Source: Pterobdella sp. o SKG-2022 (lineage: Eukaryota; Annelida; Clitellata; Hirudinida; Piscicolidae). Taken from it: a stretch of DNA of 64,000 nt. The notes beneath the pieces are model-generated. The model saw only the letters and a program-made list of their open reading frames with translations, was not told the DNA's origin and did no database searches. The stretch covers positions 29,537,160-29,601,159 of the forward strand of contig OZ038320.1 in the NCBI GenBank assembly GCA_964035795.1, in the 5' to 3' direction. Every line of letters begins with the position of its first letter. The first letter of the stretch is position 1. This document shows, piece by piece, positions 11,410 through 24,400 of the stretch. The position numbers and the translations under genes were made by a program.

Positions 11410-12253
11410 GAAACTTCGATTAGCTAAATTAATTTTGCTTCAATCATCAAACGAGAGTGGTTTATTTTATTTTTTACAATTCACATGCATTCCGTTTTTT
11501 TTCAATTACTTATTTATTTATTATTTTGCTTACAATATACTTTTTAAAATGATGTTTATATTTTCACATATTCCATTTTCATTTATTTAATTTTAATGAC
11601 TTCATGAATTTCAAACTCGCGAACTATGCCTCTATAAAGCTTTGTCTCAGAGGGGCATATATTAGTTCACCGTACTAACCTTTTGTTGTTATTCGAAAAT
11701 ATACTAGAGTCGACCATGAAATGAAAATAAAAAAAGTTTTCTAGTAAATAAAGAAATTGAAAAGTTTTACTCTCGAAATTTATCGGTAAATAGAGTTTTG
11801 AGACATGATGTGACGAGAAGAAAGAGAAGGATAATGGAGTCCACTCCGCTATCATTAAACTGCATCCGTTTTGTGAACTTTGGTAATTTAATTCAGACAT
11901 TGAAAAGTCAAAAAAGACGAAAAAGAGAAGTTGTTTCGATAAAATTGCATAAATTCCTGTTGCTTAAGGACTTATCAACTACTACCAATTATTTAAACAC
12001 CAAAAGTAATATTAATCAGTAGACAATTGTAAATATCACTTTATAATTATAAAAAAAAAATTAAACATCATTTTGATTATTGAGAATTCGAAAAAAAACG
12101 AATATATTTTTTCGAGTAGAAGAGTTACTGAAGTTATTGCGCGCTAGTTCAAAAACCGCAAGCTATAATTCTTGAAGCTGCGTTGTCGAAGTTGTCTAGT
12201 TTTTCATTCAAAAAGCTCAAATTATCATTTAAAATTCAAATAAATTAATTATA
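11410..12253. other. Intergenic spacer with a short inverted repeat
   Basis: 11620-11668 contains GAACTATGCCTCT and its imperfect inverse AGAGGGGCATATATTAGTTC around an ATAAAGCTTTGTCTC loop. It could form a hairpin. No gene or known element was recognised in the rest. Confidence 0.4.
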
Positions 12254-13723
12254 ATGAGTGTTAAAGCAAGCAAAAATGTTCAAAAAAAATTTAAGTGTGA
12301 TTCATGTAATATAGGTTTTCAATATAAGTTTAATCTTACTACTCACATTCGCGAAAAACATGCCGCCTTTACAAGTTCTTTCCGCTGTCAACACTGCAAA
12401 AAATTCTATTTACATAAAAGAACCATGATAGCGCACATGAAAAAGGAACACTCAAATATAAAGGTAATGTGTGATGACTGGTATTATTAAAACTACTTGG
12501 CAGCTTAACTATGCAATATTCAAAATATAAGATTGAAAGTGAAACACCAATTAAAAAAAAGGCACCGTTCAAGATATTCAAAAATTTTACAGGTAACTAA
12601 TGAATTTAGAATATTCAATGAAGTTTTTGACATTCAACCTTATAAATTTTAGAATTTGAAGACTGGAAATATGCCATAGAAGATGAAACATTTTCAAGAT
12701 TTGTTTTAACTGAAAGATTTAAATCCAGTCTAAGTTTACGAGAAGTTTATAGTTGTCACAGGAGTGGAGTTTACACACCAAAGGGGTTGCATAAAAGAAA
12801 TATAAAAAAACAAGGGTCTTACAAAATTGGAAACATTTGCCAAGCAAAAATATCCACAAAAGTTCTCAAAAATGGTAGATTTCATTTAGACTTATAATTT
12901 TTGATTGATAAAATGGTTTTAAATTTATGAGGAGAAATTGAAGTTTCTTATGACCCTACTCATTATGGACATGGCAAAGATCTTCAACATTTATTTCTCA
13001 GGAATAGAGATAGAGAAAAGATTGCTCAAATGATTGGATTAGGTAAGAATTCATTGTGAAGTTTGTTTTTGTGGTTAAAAAGTCAATCATCCTCATTAGT
13101 TTACTTTCATTACCATGGACTGAACTGTATCAATAGTAAAAACAGCACTGTATTTTTTAAATGTTGTTCATTAAAGAATAAAATAATCTAGAGTTATGAT
13201 AACCTGTAAGAAATTTTTTAATATTTTTTATACAATATTTTTAACATGTATATAGTTTCATTTCTCATTATAGGACTTCAAAATGTTTGGTATATTCAAC
13301 CATGAAAGCATATTTAATGATTGCTAGAAATTTACTTTGATTATTTTTGAAGGCATGTCTTACGATGATATTATAGAATCTCTTGGTTCTCAGCCTTTGT
13401 TCAAGAAAATATCAAAAAAAACCTTAACTTCAATAAAAGCTAGTTTTATTCCTAAAGAAAAAAAAGATCCTATTCCCAGAAATGAAAGAAAAAATAGAAA
13501 AGAAGAAATTATAGAACTTTTGAAAGAACTTGAATCATATGACAGTGAAGAATTTGAAGCATATTTTGTTAAAGTTTTAAAAAGGGCCAAGTCTCATGCC
13601 CAGAGTCTGGTTTGTGAAAACAAAATCAACCCTTTCCAGTCCACTGAATCTGATATAGAAAATGTTATCTCATGGTCAAATGCCGACCACACGTATGGAG
13701 TGAAAAGTAATGAAAAACTATAA
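12254..13723 (+). CDS. Two-C2H2-finger protein with FAR1/FLYWCH-like (WRKY-GCM1 fold) domain
   Basis: Five exons: 12254-12463, 12532-12592, 12653-12874, 12932-13042, 13353-13723; in-frame total 324 residues. Residues 13-66 hold two C2H2 fingers (CDSCNIGF...H..EKH and CQHCKKFY...H..EH). Residues about 95-185 contain YSCHRSGVY, KKQGSYKIGNICQAKI and DPTHYGHGKDL. This is a C...C...H-x2-H arrangement with YxCHRSG and HxGH signatures that recurs in many invertebrate proteins and resembles the zinc-binding, DNA-binding head of FAR1/MULE transposases. The C-terminal third is helical and charged (MSYDDIIESLGS onward), with no transposase catalytic core. The first exon starts at the only upstream in-frame ATG. 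Function is unknown. Probably nuclear; possibly a domesticated transposon-derived protein. The third intron is only 57 nt. Confidence 0.6.
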
Positions 13724-15423
13724 TGTACAATATTCAATTGAAAACATTTTTTGAAGTTTATTTTATTCCACAAAAGTGTTTTCAATTGAATATTTACGTT
13801 TGGCTCGAAGAATTAAAATATAATGTACGAGAATAAGCTTCTTTTATATATGCCTTACAGTATCAGTATTTTCGCTATTCATTAAATTTTGATTAATTTT
13901 CATTCGTTTATCTAATTTTTTTGAATTTTTCTTAAAATATGAAGAGTTTTTGAAAAATTATTTTTAAAATATATTAAAAATTAAATTTAAAAATAAATCT
14001 CGACTCAAGCTTTGCATTCACTGCGCCATTTTCCATAATTACCGCCATGCATTCTGGTGCATGTCAATTTTGTGCTAAAAAGCACACAACCATATTTAGT
14101 TCAGTCTGTTTACATACGTGTTGGATCAATTCTTGCTCCTCTCATCATTATTATTGTATAAATAAAAATAGATTCTTTGTAGTTTCATATTTAAATAACT
14201 CAAGACACTAAAAGACTGATCTTTGATGAATAACAGTATTCGTTACGAACCTACTCCATCTAAAAAACTGATCTTTGATGAATAACATTACGAACCTACT
14301 CCATCTTTATTATATTTTGAATTTTTTTAGATTTTTGACTTCACTCAATGGCTTTTTCTGTTTATTTATTTTTCCGGGGTAGAGTCAATACCAAGAGGTT
14401 TTGTCTTTGAAATCTTGTCTATCCAAACAACATTCTCATTCCTTCCAGTGTATAAATTTGCGAAAAATTTTTACTTTTTTTCTCTATAAAGTTTGCCTAT
14501 TTTAATTGCCCACTACAGCGGCTAAGTAAAATTGAAAATAATTATACATATTAGTGCACATAATAAACTCAATAGCTAACTTTCCAATTCATATAAAGCT
14601 GAAAAATATTGGTTTTCCATTGAGTAAAAAGTATTTTTATTCATAAGTAACACCTTTTGTTGATAAAGCTATATCTTTAGTCAACGTGTTTTTAATGTTT
14701 AGTGATTTTTGAACTTATAACCAGCTTAAAAATAGTTGTATTTCAATTTAAAAATAAAATAGAATTAATTTCCAATTGATATTATTATATTTAAATGATT
14801 TTTAAACCAAAATTTTCTTTGAAATGTATTTGTTTGTGTATTGAGCCATTATAAAAAATGAAACATGACAACAGTTTTGAATATTTAACAAAATTGTTGA
14901 ATTTTATAAAAAAAAACTTCTAACAAGCGAAAAAATTGAATATATTTTAATATTGGTCTCAAAATGAACTCTAATTAATAGCATGCAAGATTTCTTGTTG
15001 GAATAATTATGCTCAAATTTTCTGATTGAAAAAAGTTTTTTATAATTGTTTATGAAGGTTTTGATCCAAAAAAATTATTTTTCTTAGAATTTAGTTTCCG
15101 AAATAAAAAGATTCTAGTTCATTTTTAACCATTACCTTGTTACCTTTTCGAAACTAATTTCGTTCACCTTTAAAAACTAATAAAAATGTTTTTTAATGAA
15201 TTAATATGAAAATTTACTTTTATGAGTTATGTTACTGAAGTTTCTAAGGATTTCCCCACTTATAAATAATTCATCTTAAGTATAGTAAGCGGATGTAAAT
15301 TAAAAGTGCAGTCTTATGATTAACCTAGTAATTTGTATATTAAACAGATGCTCAGAAAAAATGAACTTTTTTTTGAAATGAGATTGAAGAGGAGGTTGTA
15401 GCTTGTATGTAAATACGCCCATC
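13724..15423. other. Intergenic spacer
   Basis: AT-rich with one tandem duplication (annotated separately). No convincing coding sequence or RNA gene seen. The promoter of the TBC1D2-like gene presumably lies at its right end. Confidence 0.5.
14211..14306. repeat. Direct tandem duplication, about 50 bp unit
   Basis: Two adjacent copies share ACTGATCTTTGATGAATAAC and TTACGAACCTACTCCATCT. The first (14211-14261) has an extra AGTATTCG relative to the second (14262-14306). Confidence 0.85.
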
Positions 15424-18400
15424 ATGAATTTAAACAACACTGTTTTAAATTTAACTGAGAGTGAAAAAAATTTTAGTGAATTCAAACAGAATAAATATAT
15501 AAAACAAAATCAAAAAATTAATATTTGCAAAACGTTATCTTCTGAAATATTGGAAAGAAACAGTAAAGCCCAGGTTGATAAGAAAATAAAGAACTTAGTG
15601 AAAAAGATAAATGTTGTTTCAAAGTCTAGTTTGAATATAAATGAAATTGGAAATTCTGAAAACAGTTTGAAAAAAACTTATTGCGTGTTTCATTCAAGTT
15701 TGGATAGCAAACAAAGACAACTGAAAGAAAATTTGTTGTTCAAAAGTCAAGAACCAAAAATAGAAAATGCTCAAAATTCAATTCAGTTTGAAAAGAACAG
15801 GAAAAACATTAACGAAGTCTTGTTTAAGCCTCCCACAACGAAAAGTTCGTCAAGTAATTGCGATGTTAAAACAAAAAATACATTTGCAACTTCTGAAAGC
15901 TATTTTAAAACTTCAAGAGATCTTCCTAAGATTTCCCAGGAATATAAATCTTTAAACAAACAAAATTCAAACGAAAAATCATTCGATTCTGCTTCAACTA
16001 GCAGCAGCTGTTCTCCACACGATTTCTTACTCGTAAATACATGTAAAAATGTAATGTCAGGGTGGTTAAAAGTGACCAAATATGGCTCAAACATCTTTTC
16101 CAGAATCCCCGTGAGGAGGTGGTTTATGCTGTCAGATGAGGCATGCCATCTTTTTTCTTTCAGAAGCGAACAAGATTATAAGCCGATTGATGAAATTAAT
16201 CTCGCCAAATCTGTTTTGAGCTTCAAAACCACTCAAATGGGTTTTGAGGATAGCTTAATGGCCAATAATCGTGTCAAAAACTCCTTCGAAATAAGGTTAT
16301 TATGATTAATTATATTTAAATCAGCAATTTTTTTGTAAATATCGCTATCATGGTGAAGATATACAAGCTGAATTTGAAAAAGCTCCCCAAATTTAAAGTG
16401 TTGAAACCTTGCGTTTTCTTCCATCACTATTTAAGCCTAATCTTCATACATTTTGAAATTTAATTTTCCATTTAACTGTTTCATGTATGTATTTATTAGC
16501 ATTATATTATCCATTAAGTTTTTAAAAAAAACTATGATTGATTGCCTTAAAACAAAATATAAGTGAAACGAAGACCAAGTACCATTCTACTCTCTACCAT
16601 CCAAGAAAATTTAATATGCCACTAACAATCAATAGAATTAAGAATCAAAAATTGTAGAATCAAAAGAAAAAGCCCTGTTTCTAAAAACGAAAGATCTTAT
16701 GAATTATAAGAATATCAATGTTTTCAAATTATTCTAATAAGATAATAAACATTCGATACAATTTTGTAACAAATATTTCGGAGTTTTATAAGTTTGAAGT
16801 TTAAGAACTAGTCTGAAGATATTATTGATCAAATTTCGTTAAAAATTTCTATATTTAAGTTTTATTAAAAACATCAAAAACTATTTTAACCTAAAAAATA
16901 ATATTATTAGTGTGTAAAACATTAACAATTCGATTAAAAAATAATTTGAATGGAACTAGTCACTCATTGATAAACACTTATAGAAGTTTGATCATGTACA
17001 CAATCAACGTTATTATATCTCATCACTAGATCTAAAGGTATATTATACGTGTTGGAAGCTGGCAGTGCTAAAGAGGTGCTTGGTTGGATGCGAATGCTTC
17101 AAACAACCAGAAAGAATTTTCTGGAAAAGGTCGAAAATACAGAGGTTGGGTTAATTATTTTGAGTTATTGTTTAAAAGTGAAAAAGTTCTTGCAATATTT
17201 AGATAGTTATATTTATAATATAAAAATACTAAGAACAATAGTACTGATACTAGTATTTTAAAAATATATTATCTGATCTTAAGTTGCTTTTCGGCGATAT
17301 AAAAATTTAGCTAATAATGATCGTTTTTAATACCCCAACATATTCATTATGAACTAATATTACTTGAAGGTTATGTATCTTTATTATTTTAAATAACAAC
17401 TTGCTTTTTTGTTCATTTTTGACAATTTGCCTTGTAGAAATTTTTGGTTTTAAAACAAGCAATTCTACAAATAATAATAGTTATTATTGTTTTTATTTTT
17501 TATTGTTGTTTTTATTTTTTATTGTTGTTTTTATTTTTTATTGTTGTTTTTATTTTTTATTGTTGTTTTTATTTTTTTTTATATTGAATATTTTTTAAAT
17601 TATTCATCGTTTATTTTCAAAATTGTTTTTATTGTTCATTATTATTACAGAAATAGAGTGAATATTAGCATAAAAAAGAATAAAAAGAAAAGAATTTAAA
17701 AATCTTTTTAGTAATGATTAATTGCGATTTTGACTTTATAATAATAAAATAGTTATTTATTAATTTTTTAAATAACTTTTCATAGTTTATTGAAACCACT
17801 TTTGCAGTATTCTGTCATTGGGAAGCTAAATACAGCAAATACTGCTTCAGAGAATAATCTTAAAAACAGGAGCAATAATGATTCTATGATGAATGATTCA
17901 GCCATAGATAATGAAAATTCATGTACTGAAGACTGGTCTGAAAAAAGCTTGAATAAATTTGACAATGTTAAACATTTTATCTCCCAATCTATCATTAAGA
18001 GTAAAGCCTCAAATTGCAATATACCAACTACAACCAATAACATTAAAACTAATAATATTGTCATAACTGATGATAAAAAAAGTGATGGGAGAGAAAGAAA
18101 TGAAAAAATTGGTTGCGATAGTTTGATGAGAGATTTAAAAATAGACAATAATCTCAAAAACGAATCTGAAGAAAAAATTGGTCTAATGAATGTAGTTTGT
18201 AACAACAATAAGGATAATAAAACTATTAAAACAGCGACCATTACTACTTCTACTGCTACTACTACTTTGACTAATAATTTCACAAACACTACCGCTAATA
18301 ATAATAACAATAATAACAAAAATCATCATAATAAAATTTTTCCTTTTTTAAAACTTAGCGAAAACAAAAAAGTTTCTCCAAGCTTTTTCAAGTTTGGTAA

Positions 18401-21400
18401 AAAAGAATCGGCTGAGAAGAGTAATAATCAACCAAATAATACAAAAACAATCAATGTCACCAATAGTAATAACACCAACAACAACGATACAAATCATGTC
18501 AACAATAATAACAACAAAAAACACAAAAAAAAAATACAAAACAACGCAAGCATAAAAATAAAAAAAGGAAACTCGTTTTTTTTCACAAGAATTTCCGATA
18601 ATACTGAAACGGAATTCACTCCGGACAACACGCTCAAGAAAGCCGCTTCACTGGACAACAAACAAGAAGGAGATCTGCATCACTATGATGTTCTTGAACT
18701 GCCAGTTAACAACTGTATCAATTGCCAGAATGTGGGTTTAACAATTTCATATGTAAAAAATTACTTGTTTTTTGTATTTTAGGTAATTACTTGGAAAGAT
18801 TATATTGTTGTTGTTATCGATTTCAATAATTAAAAAAAAAAACAACAAATAAAAAGTTATTATTGTTTTAAATGATATTTTTTAAAATCAATTAATTTTC
18901 TTGCTTGATATCTTGGCTTAACATGCCGTATTATTGCAAATACTACATTTTTTGATAGAGTTTTAAACATGAAGGGCCTATACAGATAAATAGTCTGGGC
19001 AAGTGATTGAGAAAACTAACTTGAAACTCAAAAAGATTTGAAAAGTTTTATGCAGATTTAAATACTTACGGCTATAATAATTTTTTCATAGAGGCTTGAT
19101 GTTTCATGTAGTTAAAAATAATTTTCACGACGTTGTTTTTTGTTTTCTTAGCCTTAAAATTCATTATTTTTTCATTGTTGATCTAATTAGATTATACTGC
19201 CGTACATGTCCCAGTAACTGTACTTGACAGCAGTTTGCCTAGATTATTGCTGATACAATAAAGTGATGTAGAAAACAAAGACCATTTCATTTGGGACAAA
19301 TTTTTATAGACTGCCAGTCCGAGCTAACATCCAACTTGAAATTATCGAATTCAAGATCCGCCATTTCCACACTCGGGCAGTTTGCCTTGCCGTTGTCTAA
19401 AAAACGAAAGATCATCCGCCAAACCAAATAAAAAAGATACCAAAATATCAATTTGCCGATACCTGCTACCAGAGTCTACTGTTATCCAGATTATAACAGA
19501 AAAGCAGCCTCAATTTAGAGACTCTATCTTAGGTGCAGTTTAACGTCATGTCTAAGACTAAAAAATAATGCTCATATTAATAATAATGTATGAATACATC
19601 TTTTCTATACTTTTGTATGAATAAACTTTTTGCGATTTTTATATAACTCTAAGGTAGTATTTTTTCCCTTATCTTCAATTAGTAACCATTCAATGCACTC
19701 ATAACATTCTATCCAGCATAAAAACTAATAAAGTTATTGTCTCAGTTCTGTAATTCTTTGAGAAATTTTTTAAAAATACAATTGAATTCTTTGACAATTC
19801 TTTAATTCTAAATAGAATAAATAAAACCTTAATCGCCTTTGAATAACCTTGCCAAGCAGTCTAGGAGGGTAATATGTCATTGTTCTATAATAGCATGGTA
19901 AATTACAATACAAAGCTCTTAGGAGATTTAATGTTGACTAATAAACCGAAAAAGCTTTGTAATAAACTTTTTAAAACTTTTGGTTAGATTTTAATCTTGT
20001 TATTCGTTGGCTAACACTTTAAACAAATTTCTGGATAGGTTTTTGCCTTTTAATTGAAATACTAATGGTATATTGATAAAAAATTGAGTCATACTTTATT
20101 GGTTTTTCAGGCTTTTTTTATCTCTCGTTATATTTCCTTCGTGTTATTTATCGATTTTCACATGATAAACATAAATATCGTTATTATTGTTGTAGTTGTT
20201 ATTATTGATATTATTATTATTAATTCAGCGTTTTAATCTTTTTTAATGTGGTTATGGTGTTTTGAATGTATTTCTTATTTTTAAACATTCATGCTCATCA
20301 CAACTGTTGTCTCATTTCCGTTTAGTTAAATCATTATTTGCTAGTTGAGGATATTATTTCATTTTCTTTATTTTTTAAGACAGTGACGTCAAAAGCATCT
20401 TCAATTTAAGGTTACTTTTACTGTTTCAACCTTGATAGCAGTAGACTTGACTAGCAGTTATCAACAAACTGATATTCTGGTATCGTTTTCATTTGGCTTT
20501 GACAGTGACAAAACAAACTGCTCAAGGGTTAGAACGGTGGGTCTTAAGTTCGATAATTCAAAGTTGAACGTTGGCTAAAGTGGCAGTCTATGAAAATTTT
20601 GTTCCAAATGAATTGGTTTATCCTAAATCGTGATCCAAGTAGTTCATATTAGAAAAATTAGTCGACTTTTGTCCACCTGAGTTACTGGATTATACATAAA
20701 AGTGTAATCTAGTATCGATAAAATAATATAAAAAACGTTATAATATTGTTGGTCAAGTTCCATTCTAAAAGCTTCACTAGAAAATCATTTTGAATTTAGA
20801 TTTTTTTAATAATTAGAGTATAAACTTGTTTGATTTTTACTCAAAATTCAAACTTTTTATATACCTAAATCCAACCTTAAAGTTGAATATGAGTTAATTC
20901 ATGCTAAAATTTTCTATTTATAGCTTTCCTTGGAGCTCAAGACACTGCAGCATGATCGCCAAATGCTCACTGAAGAGCTTGCAGCCAGCCACAAATCCAT
21001 ACAAGACTTGAACGACCAACTACAAATTAAAGACACCCTTCTTAATTATTGGTTAGGTCTTCCTAATAACGTAAAATTTTTCTAAAAGTTAATGTTTAAA
21101 AGTTATGGGAATAAGAAAATAGGGGCTTTCATGCAAACTTTCAGTCAAACACATCTTGATGATGTGCTTAGTTTCGAAAATAGATGTTTTTTTTGTTTTT
21201 TTTAAACCATTCATAATTTTAGAAATCAGTTAAAATAATCTCAATTTATATATAAAGTATGAAGCTTTTTGTTACAAGTGTGAGTTATCTCGTATGTACT
21301 TGATAGTTTCAAACTCGTGTTGGCGTTAAAAAAAAAAACTTTATATATAAAACAACCCAGTGTTCAGTTTACATCTTTCACAAAGTATAAATCATCATTC

Positions 21401-24400
21401 TCAATTAAATTTTTATAAACAGGAAAGATTATTTCAAGAAGCAACGTCTCAACGATGAATCATCTAACGATGGTACCGTCAAAACTGCAGAACACTGCGG
21501 TAAATGCACTGTCTCGAATGAAGCAAAAAATGTACCCGTATCTGCTCCACGATGTATCGACCCTTGTGGGAACAATGATAAGACTGATGTTAATGGTGGC
21601 ATTATCAATACTAATAATCTCTCAAAATACTCTGCGCCTTACCTTAGAAAATCTTTTTCTTTAAACAAGAAAAGCAGCACTCTGAAGCAGCCGATCAACA
21701 GCAGAACTTTGTCGTTTTTTGTCAATCCTTTTAAAAATAACAATTCTGATTATGAAGAAATCAAGGGTTTTGATACTAATATTAAAGATCTGAGAGGTGG
21801 TGATTTTTGCAGAAAAATATTTTTACAGAAACCACTTTATAGTAAAATCAATGAATTGAATAAAAGTACTGGAAATTTTAATAATATAAATGAAAAAAAT
21901 ATTGAAACTGAATTCAGTCATAATAAATTAAACAACGATAAAACAAATAATGTTTATAAAAATGATAATATTATGAATAATAAAACTGCTAATTCAAACG
22001 ATGATAGTTCTAAAGAAGAGGATAATGGTTATAGCTTCATAAACTTTACAAAAGACAAGCCAGACGACACAAAAAATATAACAAGCCAAAAATATGAAAC
22101 GATTGATATCAGTTATAACTATGATAATATTAACTATAATAATAGCAATAATAATGATAGTAAAAATAAAAAAAGTAATACAACTACTGAAAATGAGAAA
22201 TACGAAGAAATCAAAACCAATGATACCAGCCCAGCCATACAATTAAACGAAGGGAAGAAGGATCATTCGAATGACGGTGTGTTTTGCTTTTTTTTGGCTT
22301 TCTACAATTTATGTGTTTTCTCATATAGTACTTTGACAACCACGACGCCTTATGGTTTGAATTGAGAAATAATAATTTTGTTTATTTGACATTGTTGGTC
22401 TTTTAATGTTAACTTATTATAACATTAATGCGCGTTTATAAAAAACTAATCCAAAACTTTCGATAATATGATGGAATCATTCATCAACATGTATCCACCT
22501 AATATACCAACCTACTATATAATTAATTTATAAATAATCTATCAAATGATTCATGACACACCCAGACACATGGTTCGTGTTTGATAAAAACTCTTTCAGT
22601 GTAGAGGAAAGAGCTTTGGAATGGTATAAGGTAAATCTTCTGTCAAGTTTTCTCCTTGTGTTTTGTATAGTTAAATAATCTAGATACAGAATCAACAATA
22701 AAATATAATAAAGCATCTATAATATTGAATGATACTCAAAGGACGAAAGAGACGCCTTCATAACACAAAACAGCATATTGAACGAAGAAATCTACCAGCT
22801 AAATAGGTGCTTTGGAATGATGGATAAAAGACAAGACGAAACAGAGATGTCTGATTTTTATTTAATTGATTTTTTTCTTTATTTTTTTGGTATGTATTAT
22901 AATACATTTTTTGCTATAATTTTATTGGTTCAAATTTTATTGATTCGAGTTAAAACTATGAATAACTGAAAGTATGAAAAATATAATTTTTTGTTACTAC
23001 AAAATCAGTTTTTCATTTTTTTTTTATTACCCCCATGTTCCGCGTGTAGGTTAGGAACGTACCCTATCTTCATCAGCAGGCTGTTAGTGTTGGTCCTAGG
23101 ATGTTTCTTTGCATATTAAGAACTTGTCCTAAGAACCTAGCCTGATGAGAGCAGACTGATGAAACAGTCTGTGTGGGATTTTCCAAAAAAATTATTTGAA
23201 ACAAGATAAAATTAGTAAGCCCAAAGAATTACTGGAGGACAGAGAAGGGTCGTTTAGATTTGTACCCTGAAAAAGTAGCAGGCCTAAACGCTAGAGCGTA
23301 GATGTCTTTTAATGTCATGCCTTGGACAAGTGCCTTTTAACGTCATGCCCAAGACATCAATTTTACATTATCTTCATTATCGTTTTTCAGTCGTTTCCAT
23401 GCTAGCCTGAGCTCAATTCAATTTAGTTTACATAATGACATTCAACCAACTAAAACCATTATAAATCTAATCTCACTCTACCAAACGACAGTGAAAAGAC
23501 CAGGCTGCAAGCAGAAACATACAAATTGAAGAGCAACATAGTGAAGACTTTCAAGGTCTTGATGGATTTGTGTCGAGGTAAGTGCTTTAAATTCTAGTGT
23601 GGTTCTATATTGTGTACCTTAGTTAATACAAAAAAATAATTAATTAAGAGTTTTTAAAAGTTTTATTTAAATGAAATATATTAGACCAGCTTTTTATTGC
23701 TTCTCTAAAATTTATAATTAATTAATTTTTTAGACCATGCTAAATTTGTTCAATAAGCTTTATCTTTAGAAATAATTGACTGACCTTAATCAGGATTTCT
23801 CCCTTGCTTATTCTTAAGTCAATATTCCTTCAAAAAAAATATAAAGATTGATTATTTTTTAATGAAATTTCATTATTCAATAAATACTAGAATTGGTAGT
23901 GAAAAGCTAAATAAGATTTTAGGCCTACAGAGGTTTTATTGAAGAACAAAGCTTTTCGATTCAAAAGAAATCATTAAAAAGATAATGATTTTTTAGTCAA
24001 TCGAAATGTCTGGGTTTTCAATAGATAATTAAAAAAATTATCACAATAATAATGCATTCAAGGAGGGTCACTGACAATATCGGAGGACAAACTCAATGAG
24101 ATACTGGTAGGAAACTTGAAATGCGACCTCAAAAATTACAACATGTGAGCGTATTTGTGATGGGATTCATAATTGTTTTCATTTATAGCTCTTTTGTTGA
24201 AGCACTAAAATAATTATCTAAGTTATTAGTTCGATCCCGTGTCAAGCTAACAGTTAGCAACGGTTCCACGGTGTTTTTTCGTTGTATTAACTTTGTATCA
24301 AAGTGTTTTAAACTTAAGCGCTATAGAAATAACTCTAAAAATTAAATTTATATAGCTTTTTACGTGTTTTGGAAGCGCTTGCTGTATGTGGTGTTTATAG

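Noticed and set aside
17780..18319. Leu/Val-rich 179-codon minus-strand frame
   Set aside because: Antisense shadow of the Asn/Thr-rich exon 3 of the TBC1D2-like gene (AAT/ACT runs read as Leu/Val on the other strand).
23150..23175. Hammerhead ribozyme from CTGATGA...GAAAC
   Set aside because: The bases between the two core boxes cannot form stem II, so it is kept only as a structured repeat.
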